DNA of 64,000 nucleotides from Jaltomata sinuosa (lineage: Eukaryota > Streptophyta > Magnoliopsida > Solanales > Solanaceae). Positions within the stretch are counted from its first letter, which is position 1, and each line of letters starts with the position of its first letter. The stretch covers positions 248,001 to 312,000 of the forward strand of contig QJPP01001800.1 in assembly GCA_003996215.1 (NCBI GenBank), written 5' to 3'. The notes below the pieces were generated by a model, which was given only the letters and a program-made list of their open reading frames with translations, made no database searches and had not been told where the DNA came from. A program made the position numbers and the translations under genes. Of this stretch, positions 12,100 through 22,510 are shown piece by piece.

Positions 12100-13516
12100 T
12101 GCCTTCTGACTTAACGCATCCGCTACCACGTTTGCCTTGGTTGGATGGTATAGAATAGTGAAATCATAGTCCTTCAGCAACTCAATACATCTCTTCTGCC
12201 TCGAGTTCAGCTCTCGCTGACTTGTAATGTACTGAAGACTATGGTGATCGGTGAATATCTCACAATGAACTCCATATAAGTAGTGCCTCCATATCTTAGC
12301 CCGAAGACTACCACCACCAACTCTAAGTCATGAGTGGGGTAGTTGCGCTCATAAACCTTCAACAGCCTTGATGCATATACTATCACTCAACCCTACTGCA
12401 TTAACACATAACCAAGACCAACCCCAGAAGCATCACAATACACGGCAAAACACTTACTCTCAACCGGAAAAGTCAAAACTAAAGCTGAAGTCAATAAGGC
12501 CTTAAGCCTCTTGAAGCTATCCTCCCACTGATCTGACTAGTGAAATGGAACATTCTTACTAGTCAGAATAGTCAAGGGTGCTGCTATGAAAGAAAATCCC
12601 TCAACGAATCATCTGTAGTACCCAACTAACCTAACTAAGCTGCGAACCTCTGTAGGAGTAATAGGTCTAGGCCAATCACGAACCACTGAAATCTTACCGG
12701 ATCAACTCTAATCCCATCCTTAGACACCACATGTCCTAGAAATGCAACCGACTCAAGACAAAACTCATATTTTGAGAACTTGACAAAAAACCGATGATCT
12801 CTCAAAGTCTGAAGTACAGACCTCAAGTGCTGCCCATGCTCATCTCTACTCCTCGATTATATTAGAATGTCATCAATGAAAACTATCATGAACATATCCA
12901 AGTGTGGGCTAAGCACACTATGCATCAACTCCATGAAGGTTGTGGGGGCATTAGTCAATCTAAAAGACATCACATGTAACTCATAATGGTCGTAACATGT
13001 CCTGAATGTTGTCTTAGGGATGTTCTCTTCCCTAATCCTCAACTGATTAAAGTCGGACCTAAAATCAATCTTCGAAAATATGGCAAAACACTGTAGCTGA
13101 TCAAACAAGTCATCAATCCTGGGCATCAGATACCTATTCTTCACTGTCACCTTATTAAGTTGCCGATAATCAATACACATCCGCATCGACCCATCCTTAT
13201 TCTTCACGAAGAGAATAGGATCACTCCAAGGTGACACACCCAGTCTAATGAACCCCTTAGCTAACAAGTCCTGGAGCTGCTCCTTAAGCTCTCTCAACTC
13301 TATTGGAGCCATACAGTAAGGAGGTATAGAAATAGGCCTGGTGCCTGGCTCTAACTCAATTGAGAAATCAATATCCCTCTCAGGTGGAAGGCCTGGTAGG
13401 TCGGTAGGGAACACATTCAGGAAGTCTTCAACCACAGGAATAGACTCAAGAGATGATGGATCAACACTAGCATCTCGGACATATGCTAGATAAGCTAAAC
13501 AACTGCGAGAGATCAA
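12100..13516 (-). pseudogene. Element B reverse transcriptase and RNase H
   Basis: The open stretch 12857-13516 (about 220 codons) begins with the protease-RT linker and covers RT fingers and palm: DFLNVFPTDLPGLPPER, SPWSDPILFVKNKDGS, RMCIDYRQLNKVT, SKIDFRS, VMSFRLTNAP, and the catalytic FIDDILI, which is intact. A stop follows at once, then the thumb (KYEFCLESVAFLGHVVSKDG). RNase H continues in broken frames (SKCFAVYCDASGVGLG), ending with ANVVADALS near 12105-12145. This enzyme pair would copy the RNA into DNA. The frame has several stops between 12180 and 12857. Confidence 0.9.
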
Positions 13517-13525
13517 CTTCCTAGC

Positions 13526-13922
13526 TCAAAGATAAGAGATGATCCCAAATAGTGTGTGACTGACAGAACCCTGCCACATAATCGGGGATACACCAGGCAC
13601 GACTATGGTAATGGTCTTGGCATAACAATCCAAAACCACACGATGAGGGGATAACCAGTCCATGCCTAGTATCACATCAAAATCTAACATATCAAGGATC
13701 CAAATCACCAACAGCTATCAAGGAAGATCTCACAATCCAATCCACTAGTAAAGAATCTCCTACTGGGGTCGAACCAATAACATGCATAGATAACGACTGA
13801 CTAGCCAACCTGAAACAAGGCAGAAAGTAAATAGATACATAAGAACATGTAGATTCAACATCAAATAAAGCCATAGCACACTGATGGGACACAAAAATTG
13901 TACCTATAATCACAGTATCCAA
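13526..13922 (-). pseudogene. Element B aspartic protease, active site altered
   Basis: Two overlapping open stretches (13692-13922, then 13526-13711) make up a retropepsin-like domain. The sequence has GTIFVSHQCAMALFDVEST, where the usual LFD-x-GST is changed so that the active-site Gly is lost. Further on it has FDVILGMDWLSPHRVVLDC, the conserved end of the domain. One frameshift lies near 13700. The protease would cleave the gag-pol polyprotein. RT begins immediately downstream. Confidence 0.85.
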
Positions 13923-14099
13923 GGTCTCTGCCTTCGGTCTCCCCGGGACAGTATAAAATCGACGATGACCTCTACCTGCCCGACATCCATCCCTACTAAT
14001 AGCTCTGCCACATGGAGTACCACCTCTACCTTGACCACCACTTCCTCGAGCCAGTGGCTGAACTGAGCATATAGGCTGAGACAGCGGAGCGACTGGCTA

Positions 14100-15453
14100 A
14101 ACTACACCCCGCTGACGGTAATCTCTAGCAAAATGACCAATAATACCACAGGTGAAACAAGCCCCTGATGACCTACTCGGTCGGGATGAACTAGTAGAAC
14201 CCGTATGGCCACCACGGCCTGATGCCCCAGAAGCTGGACAACTCAAAGACTGACCGTTGTAGCCCTAATGGCTATTCTGATCCTGCTCAAACTGAGTACT
14301 ACCGAAAGTCTGAAGTGAAGCCTGAACTGGTTGGCTGGGCTGACCCTGGTGCTGCTGTGGCTGATAACCCCAGCCCCACTAGCATGAAACTCTACCACTA
14401 TGTTTGGAACCATTGTAGCCACCCTAATATCGAGCCTCTTATCTCTGGCCCTGGTGTCATAACCACACAAATCCTCTACAGTATGGACATAGTCTTCAAT
14501 AGCCTAGAATGATCGACCACTAGCAACCAATATCTCTGCAAGCTCTCTAAACTCTCTCTGTAACCCTCAAATAAACCTACGGACTTTGTCAGACTCAGTA
14601 GGCATAATTATGTCCTTAAATAGAGCAAGCTGATGGAAACGGGTCTCGTACTCTGAGACGGTTGTAGTATCCTAAGCAAGTCTAGTGAAATCCTCTCTCC
14701 GACGCTCTTTGTCACTCTGTGGAAAGAAATTGGCTATAAAGGCCTCATAAAACTCGGACCAAGCTAAAGAAGGTGATGATGATGGCATGCAAGCAACCTG
14801 GGCCCTTCACCATAACTTTGATTGGCCCTCCAGTTGATATATAGTATAGCCAACTCTGTGAATGTCCAATAACCCCAAATGATGCAATATCTCCTAGGTA
14901 GTAATAAAATTATATGGGTCCTATCCAGAAGTACCAGTAAACCTCAGAGGTGCCAATCTCAGAAACATACCCAATGCCTTTTACGCCATCTCGGTCATAA
15001 CTGGGCGAGGAGTAAGAGGCTATGCAACTGAAGGGACCTGAATAACCTCAGCATGAGGAGCCACAGTGGCCGACAATGCTCCTAAACTTAGTGTACCAAG
15101 GGCTGCCCTCTGAGCGGATGTCTATGCTACATTAGATGGTCTCTCCCCAATCATACCCAAAAGTTGAATAAGTAAACCCCGAATATCTAAAGACTGAGTT
15201 GGGGCTGAAGCTGGAACAAAAACTGGTGCTGGAACTGGTGGTGCCTGGGCTATCCCCTGGTCCATACACTGTAGCTCAGGAACAAACTCTGGCTCAAAGT
15301 CAGACTCGGGCTCTATCTCAACTCTAGCTGGTGCTGCTGCTCTAGGATGACCTCTAGCCCTACCTTTGCGACCACCCCAACCCCTAGCTGTAGTTGGAGG
15401 TGCAGGGGTAGGAGGCTCTCGCTGCCAGAAGCTGAAGACCTCGTACGAACCAT
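14100..15453 (-). pseudogene. Element B gag: capsid and nucleocapsid
   Basis: The start ATG at 15453-15451 (MVRTRSSASG) directly follows a TTTCACAG on the coding strand. The N-terminus shifts frame within about 30 codons into a Gly/Arg/Ala-rich stretch. The capsid is recognisable at about 14560-15000 (LRLAPLRFTGTSG, YQLEGQSKLW, EFYEAFIANFFPQSD, EYETRFHQLALF). At least eight in-frame stops interrupt it. The nucleocapsid knuckle at about 14116-14160 reads CFTCGIIGHFARDY, so the last zinc ligand is Tyr and not Cys (codon at 14118-14120). Confidence 0.85.
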
Positions 15454-15462
15454 CTGTGAAAG
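15451..15462 (-). promoter_or_regulatory. Acceptor-like site at gag start of B (pairs with 18226)
   Basis: On the minus strand CTTTCACAG is followed at once by the gag ATG. Together with ATTGGTAAGT in the LTR (18230-18221) it would define a leader intron of about 2.8 kb that contains the primer site. Consensus match only. Confidence 0.35.
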
Positions 15463-15650
15463 AGTGAACCAGAACAAGAGAGATTTCCAGAAACTTTCAA
15501 GGACACTATGCATGAGATAGAAGCAAGACAAGTCCATTTTTCCTAAGATGTCACTATAGCCTCCTAAAGATTGAATACGGACATCTCCATCCTTATCCGC
15601 AGGACTCTACTTGATATTGGCTTCTATACCGATGACACCGGTGAACCTAG

Positions 15651-15663
15651 AGCTCTGATACCA
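15651..15663 (-). other. Primer binding site of element B
   Basis: The minus strand reads TGGTATCAGAGCT, an exact match to the initiator tRNA-Met primer site. It lies 3 bases from the LTR end at 15667. Confidence 0.9.
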
Positions 15664-15666
15664 AGT

Positions 15667-18600
15667 TGTCATGACATAATTCCTCGGTCATGATGGTACC
15701 AACCAGTAGGCGAACCAATCCCCGTAGCTCAGAACGGTCAGTAATGGGCTACTATCTAATAATTTAAGTGGAAGAACAGTTTAATAAGCAAAAGCAAGGG
15801 AACAAGATGAATTAATAGATAATAGGAACATATACATACATATGAGGAAGCTAAACCAAACTCAAAACCTAGTATCATAGTATAGAGCTGGAACTACATA
15901 TAAGGAGTACAAAGCATCCAAAACCATATATACACTATGTCTCTGAGTAGTAACAGAGTACATAGTACAAAACATAAACTAAAGATAAGCTCCATTTGCC
16001 AAGAGCTCACCCTCAGTCTGGATAGGTCCAAAATATCCAAGCACGAGTCTCCCACGAGCAAGAGATGATGGCTCACACTAGGATCTGCCCCAGAAGAAGC
16101 AGAGTGTAGTGGGAGCATCAAATGTGAAGCATAAGGAACCCAGTAGGTATCGTAGGTCGACAGGGCTCATATAAGATAAAAGCATAGTAACATACATAAT
16201 AGAAACAAGTAGTCACAGAAATCTACAAAAAGGAACACAGGAACTACCCCAGAGGGAAGACAATAGAAATAACATACAAGTCTAGAAAGTAGAATATATA
16301 CACAACAGGGACAGGTGAAAGCAAGAAACGATGCACCTGGGGTCCTTTCAATAATAGTATTAACGTAACAAGTTTTAGAATTTGACGGTATACCGGTAAC
16401 CTCAAGTACAAGGGAAGGAAGGAGAGGAATAAGGATAGGCATGCTTGGAAAATATGAATTAATAACCGAATTAATCATACCAATCTCAAGTCAAAAACTA
16501 ACAACCTCGCAGTTTCCAATATCATAAATCTAATCGTAACAGGGCATAATATCGTGATAAAGTAGCAAGAGCCTAGCTATAGTCCCCCGGCCGCCCATAC
16601 AACCAAGGAATGCAAACAAGTGAAAACAAATCCTCTGGCTTCCATACAACCGGAGCATACACTCAAAAAATAGCAAACAAGGGTGAAGCCTCAAACAATG
16701 AATGATATGATGCATGATGGAAACCGAGTGGAATAGTAACCCTATATGTACCTCCTCTGGCACCTAAGGGCCTAGTAGGTAGGTTCCATGGAAGGACACT
16801 ACCCGTATACCTCTACTTTGCCATATACCCTGCCTCTAGTACACGTATCCCAAAGCCCCAAGCCAAGAACGGCAAGGTCCATGGAGGTCCCGGACCCCAT
16901 ACTATAACTCAATATCAAAAATATTGTCCGGAGTAAGTCCGGATTCAAGCTGGAGACTCAAGTCTTAAATATGCATGCCCAGAATCTGTCTAGGTCTAAA
17001 ATAATAGAAAATGTCTCAAAAACCCCACCAAGGGTGCCGGGCATAACTGGGTCTAAAACAATGGTAAAACATCTCTGGTGCTCAGTCTGATCGAGTCTAA
17101 TGCCACCTCAAATCAGTAAGAAAACTCAACTAGCACTACGGCCCTGCCTTGTATAGCATTAGTAGTAAAACTGGTGATATAAATCATAATATAACTCTCT
17201 TTTACCCCAAAAAAGATCCACATTTCAATTCCAAATTATTTCCAAGTCATTTCCATCGAAAATGGGCCCTAGGGCCATGCAAAGTTTAGAAAATCAGTAC
17301 CAGTAGGCTCGAAGCGTAAATCGTAGTAAGATATAGTAGGAAATCCTCATTGTATGCATGGGCATGATATGATCAACAAAAATAGCGGCCTAGAAGATCA
17401 TAAGAAACCTATCGGCCTTGCAGATGCTCCAATCACTCTACAACATAGATAGCTAGCATAATGCCTGGGACTCACGAGCACCCCCCGAATAACCTACCAT
17501 CTATAGTCCACAGTCAAAACAAGGCCACACCAGACCATAAGGGTGATAATAGAAACTACGAATAATAATACATATAACGGCAGAATAAAACGAGGCAAAT
17601 CATGGAAAAGTGGTCAAGTCTATGGTGCCAAGCTAATAACCCAACCTACGGATGTCAATTAGTACAATTTTATCCGATATATGCTAAGTCTAGGGAGTTA
17701 AGACCGTAACCTACCTATCGTCTGATGACAAGCTGCTGGGATAATTATATCCATGCCCGAATCACTCTGAGAAACCTCGAATGATGATCAAACTATCAAA
17801 AACATAAATAATACATTAAAACAAGTCTAATGATACCCATAATGTTACAATTGTTGCCGGGTCAATATTCGGGCCAAAAGCGGGCTTGAAGGGCCCACAA
17901 CTCAAAACCAAAAATGGAAAGAAGCACAATGACCACAATGAGGCCAAGATGACATGCTCCAAAAATGAGCAATTTTGGCCAAGGGAAAAACTCTGAAATA
18001 GCTCGCTCAAGAGGGAATTTAAAGAAGGAACTTTAAGAAAAAAAATGAATTTGAGCAAGGAAGCTTACCAAAATGAGAGCAACACTCCAAGGAAATGAAA
18101 TCATGGAGTTTATGGGACATGCAACTCCAAGGAGGCAGATTCTTCAAGGGGAAATCAAGCTTCAGAATTATAACCATGGAGGTCCAACAATGGAGTAAAA
18201 GGGAAAGATTGGGGAAGAAGACTTACCAATTAAATTAAGGGAAGCATGATTTTCTCTTCAATATAATGAAATTCCAAGTCTGGGAGCTATTTAGAGAAAC
18301 TTGGTGGAGAGGAAAATGAGTTTTGAACTTGGAATAATGAAGGCACAAAGCTGGAAAATCGAAATGCCAAGAGATATATAGCTGATGGCTGTTGGTCAGC
18401 GCTATTGCACTAAACTAGCACCATCGCGCTAAGGGAGGGCTGGTGCCAAGGCACAATCATGCATAGAGGGGCTCCATCAATGCTGGCCTGGGTGCCATCG
18501 GCATTGGCCAGGCACTATTGCGCATAAGGGTCGTCCACAGGCTAGCGCAGTCGCTCTGCCTGGGCACTGTGAAGCTGAAGGCTTGCAACTGCACTAAAAC

Positions 18601-19254
18601 CAGTTGCATTAAGAATTTCCATGGGGTGTTCCGGGTAAAATCGAAACCCAATATTCAAAAACCAATAATGCTCATAGAGTGGAAATAATGTTCCAGACTC
18701 AATGGAATTGATGAAATTTCCATACAAGGTAATTTCGGAGAAATGTTTACCCAAGTCAATGCTAACTAAAATCAACCAACTTAATGAAATGAACTCGGCT
18801 CACCCAAAACAAAACCTACCACCTACCTAACCTAAACTCAATATTCTCGAGCCGATGGACTCATCAAATGTTGAATCTGATGCTCCGAACCTTGAAAGCT
18901 AACCAAAGTTACACTTTCAACTCCAAATGGCCTAAAAACAAAAAAGCAACATAAAACCCACACCAAAACTTCTCAGGCCTCAATTAAAGGTCTAACTAGA
19001 TCAAACTCAATGCCTCATAGCTAATAGAATTGTCAAAATTCAATTTTGAACATGTTAGCTAAGAATATTGACTAAAGTCAACAATATTCTAAGTTAAGGC
19101 TCTAAAATAAGCAAATCACCAAAACAACCAAATGAACGACCAGGGCACCAGACTACCGGTCCCAGCAAGCCATAAATAACTTGGGGCCATTACAGGGAAG
19201 CTCTGACAGCATAATAAATGCGCAAAGGCAAAGATGACCAGAAGGGTCATTACA
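15667..19254 (-). repeat. Element B 5' LTR, about 3.6 kb
   Basis: The plus strand starts TGTCATGACA and ends GGTCATTACA, followed by the CACCC duplication. On the coding strand the order is: word cluster (18590-18390), TATATATC box (18381-18372), splice-donor-like ATTGGTAAGT (18230-18221), the conserved TATATA block (about 17720-17641), and an array of diverged GGGTGCCCGGG-type units (about 17150-16960). Confidence 0.9.
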
Positions 19255-19868
19255 CACCCTCTATAGTAAAAGAGCATATGTTCCATATTTTGACTTATGC
19301 ATTCTCAAATATCTATACTTAGTCTTGTTTTCAGTTATGTTTTTAGTACATACATGTTATCTAATGATTTCAAACTTAGTTCATATCTCACATGCTCAGT
19401 ATATTAAAGGTAATGACTGCATACTTTCCTTGTGCTGCATTATTTCATGATATAAGTATTAGTGCTAGCTCCCAGGACCACGGTCAGACAAATTGCAGCT
19501 TCTAGTCAGCAAGGAATAAGTTCTCTTTCTTCTAGAACTCCAGTCAGTTAATAGTTATAGAAGTTATTTTAGTTATAATACATTTACTAGATAGTTGGGG
19601 GTTATATCTTGGCTAACTATAGTTAGATATTAGTAAAGGCTTCATAAACAGTCAGTCACTTGGTTGTATCAGTACTCAAAATGACTTTGTATTTGATATT
19701 ACGAAAGTTCATTTTGTTATAGTATGTTTCAAGAGCTCAACTCATATTTTAGCTTCCACATTATATTTTAGTCTGTATCTTAGTAGTATGCCAGGCCATG
19801 GGTTATCTTGGGATCACTTGTGACTCTAAGAACCATATCATGTCCAGGTTGTAGGCTCGAGGGGTGAA
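19255..19868 (+). repeat. Element C 5' LTR, second part
   Basis: Continues the LTR after element B. It aligns with 34311-34926 in the 3' LTR. It opens with the second CACCC duplication copy and ends just before the primer binding site. Confidence 0.85.
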
Positions 19869-19873
19869 AAACA

Positions 19874-19885
19874 TGGTATCAGAGC
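19874..19885 (+). other. Primer binding site of element C
   Basis: TGGTATCAGAGC, exact, a few bases after the LTR end. Confidence 0.9.
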
Positions 19886-21364
19886 ACAGAGTTTAAGTTT
19901 TCTAAGGTGTCTGTGAAGCCATATATAGTAGAGTCTTGTTTATGGATGTGTTGTGCACCACACTTATAATCGGGATCCTGCAAGGCATTTAGGAAATGTT
20001 TCCATTTTTTCATACTCGAAATTGTGCAGTAAAACTATTCCTTATGAAACTCATGAAAATTCATGTGTTGATCTAATTCCTCCATTCATGCCTCATCTTT
20101 AAGGTGGTGGAAACAATAAAGTTTAGATTTATGACAGTGAGATGCTCTCAGATGGAACAGAAAGTTAAGAGACTGCACAAGGGCTTGCAAAGATCCCACT
20201 AGTGCATTAAGTTTACTAATCCAAAAGCATGTACCATTCTCCACTCGTGCAGTTGAGCCTATAGTAGAATGTACTCTCATACCATCTTGTAGAAACTTTA
20301 CTACGAATTGTGCCTTAGCCATAAAGTATGGTTCTATAAGCATTTGGGTAATTTAGTCACTTAAGAGTTAGAGCAAATTGAGATGTTATGGGCCATAAGT
20401 AGCAGAATAACCGTAGTGTTACGTGTACAAATTCATAAGTATAGCAGCTAAAAGATTGGTATTATGATGGACTAAAGTATGTATCAAGAGTCATGAATCA
20501 ATAAGGTTAGTATTAGGGTGATAAGTCCCTTGGCATTGAGGGCAGAGAAATAAGTTATATGTAGGTTCCATGGTAGTATATAGAGGAAGAATGGATGGTT
20601 AAGATGACTTAGAGCATATTTGAACTAGGTGAAGAAGATCCTTAAATGGTAGGAAGGTAGATGTGTACCCAGAGTAGTATGTTGTTGCATGGTATTAAAA
20701 GATTCTATGGTACTATGTGTGACTAGTTTAGAATTCTAAAGTTGCTAATTATGGGGAAGGCTAGGTGTATATTATATATTGTTTTTAGAGATGAATTCAA
20801 GAGATTATAGATAGACGATGTTGAAATCCCTTAGTGTGGTTATTAATTCAGTTAGTTTGGGTTGATGTGAACTTACAGATGTGATATTAGTAGATGAACA
20901 AGTGAAGGCTAGATTGCTAAGTGTTAGAGAAAGTGGTTATATACACTAGTAAGAGTATGAGTCCTCTAGTGATAGCCATAAGGGTTACAAGAAAGCTAAG
21001 AGATACCTCAAAAGAAGACCTAGAAAGGGTTTAGCATATTCAGTTATATCCTATCAAGGAGTGTTTAGCATCTAGGAGTACAGTAATTCTCCGACCTTAC
21101 AAGAGTTAGTGGATTATAGCCTAACTGGGAGAGAGATTAGCAGACTTACAAGGGTGACGTTTGAGCTAAGGGGGAGATGATAGAATAAGGTACCAAGTCA
21201 AGTCTTGTGACTCAATTAGTATATAATTATAGAAAGAGCTATGGTGGGATATTGAATCTAGCTCAGTCTATATTTCAGTCGAAAATCAGTAACAATAATA
21301 ATACATTAGCTTTAGAACTCAGTTGGTGGGATTGCAGCCCTTTCACCACCACCTGAGCCTAGTT
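19886..21364 (+). other. Element C interior, non-coding
   Basis: About 1.5 kb with no ORF of note and no gag or pol motif. The first 150 bases, with GTTGTGCACCACACT, are related to the region after the primer site in element A. 21170-21182 is a purine run (AGGGGGAGATGAT). 21253-21330 resembles 3333-3410 of element A. The polypurine tract and the first 50 or so bases of the 3' LTR are missing at the junction near 21364. Confidence 0.65.
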
Positions 21365-22510
21365 AATGATCATTTCTCTAGTGTTTTGAGTGCTTTGGAT
21401 GCGAATCATGTTCATAAGAAACTTTTATCATCAAGTTAAGTTGAATGCTCCCTATCGATTAAGTTCTCATTTAAGATGCTACTAGGTTTAACTTTAAATG
21501 ATCATTACTCCTAAAGTATTAAGAGTTAGGTGGAATAAAACCCAACAAACTAAATATCTTTGAGTTTTCTTTCCAACGCCATTGACTGCACATTAATTCG
21601 AGTCTGGAGTAAAATGTTATGACCATTTTAGTTTTAACTAATAGTCTGGAAATGAAGTACGAAATGACATGCGAGCCGCAAATGCCCGCATGTGATTGCA
21701 TGTCCAAATGCAAATGGGGAAATTGGCCAACATTCTATAAAGCAAGTGCGAACCACATGTGAGCCGCGAGTCCTCACATGCAGCCGCATGTCTAATCATT
21801 AGTGGGCCAATGGGGACATTTTTAACTCAGTTTTAATCCATTTTATTATCATTATTTGACCAATCTTTTAGACTTATAATGTGTTTTCTCACCTCCTATC
21901 CTCCTCCTTCATCAAGGTAAGTCCTTCTATATTGATTTCAAGTTTTCCAAATCAAATTACATCATAAAATTTCAAAGTATTAATAGAAATCCTAACCCTT
22001 GACCATATGGTTTCATGAAACGAATTCAAGAACTTCAAAAAGAGATTTATTGATCATTCATCATCCAAAACCAATGATTTCACTAAGGGTATTGATTTAA
22101 CGTATGTGTGATTTCAATGAGGGTTTTCTTTCACCCTCATGCCCAAAGTTTTAGATTTCAGTATGATTTTTACAAGTTATGATTCTAGATTTCTTATCCA
22201 AACTTGTGTTTTTCTATGAATTTGATTTCTTGATGATTCTACATGACTATTATCCTTCTTAGAATGATTTTTAAATGAATTCCTTCAAATAGATTTCAAA
22301 ACCCAGGATTTTTGGGAGAAGCAAGTTTAAGGCTGATTTTACAATATTTTCTAAGAATTTCGCTTTTCCTTCAAAATTTAGTTCATCTTCTCAGCATTAA
22401 GTCTAAATTAAGTTTTAGTTTTCTCATGATGATTTTGACTATGGATTTTTGTTCCCAGACAAGTATGCATGATGTTTGATACAGTTATTTTAGTACAAAG
22501 GAACTATGCA
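21365..22510 (+). repeat. Element C 3' LTR, first part, 5' tip missing
   Basis: Aligns with 6099-7268 of the 5' LTR. The opening TGTAACACCCC and about 40 further bases are absent. The CATGCGAGC word cluster (about 21655-21800) and the donor-like CAAGGTAAGT (21913-21922) are kept. Element D interrupts at 22511. Confidence 0.85.

Larger units (their letters stand above)
7966..19254 (-). mobile_element. Element B: Tekay/Del-type chromovirus, full domain order, decayed
   Basis: LTRs are 7966-10530 (3' copy) and 15667-19254 (5' copy). The five-base duplication CACCC flanks the element at 7961-7965 and 19255-19259. On the minus strand the order is primer site, gag, protease, RT, RNase H, integrase, GPY/F module and chromodomain. 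This order, the chromodomain and the very long LTRs fit the Tekay/Del lineage. Every domain has stops or lost catalytic residues, so the copy is dead. It sits inside the 5' LTR of element C and is therefore younger than C. Confidence 0.9.

Noticed and set aside
19874..19885. Possible tRNA gene end (TGGTATCAGAGC)
   Set aside because: Only the 12-base primer complement is present at each site. No cloverleaf can be formed around any of them.
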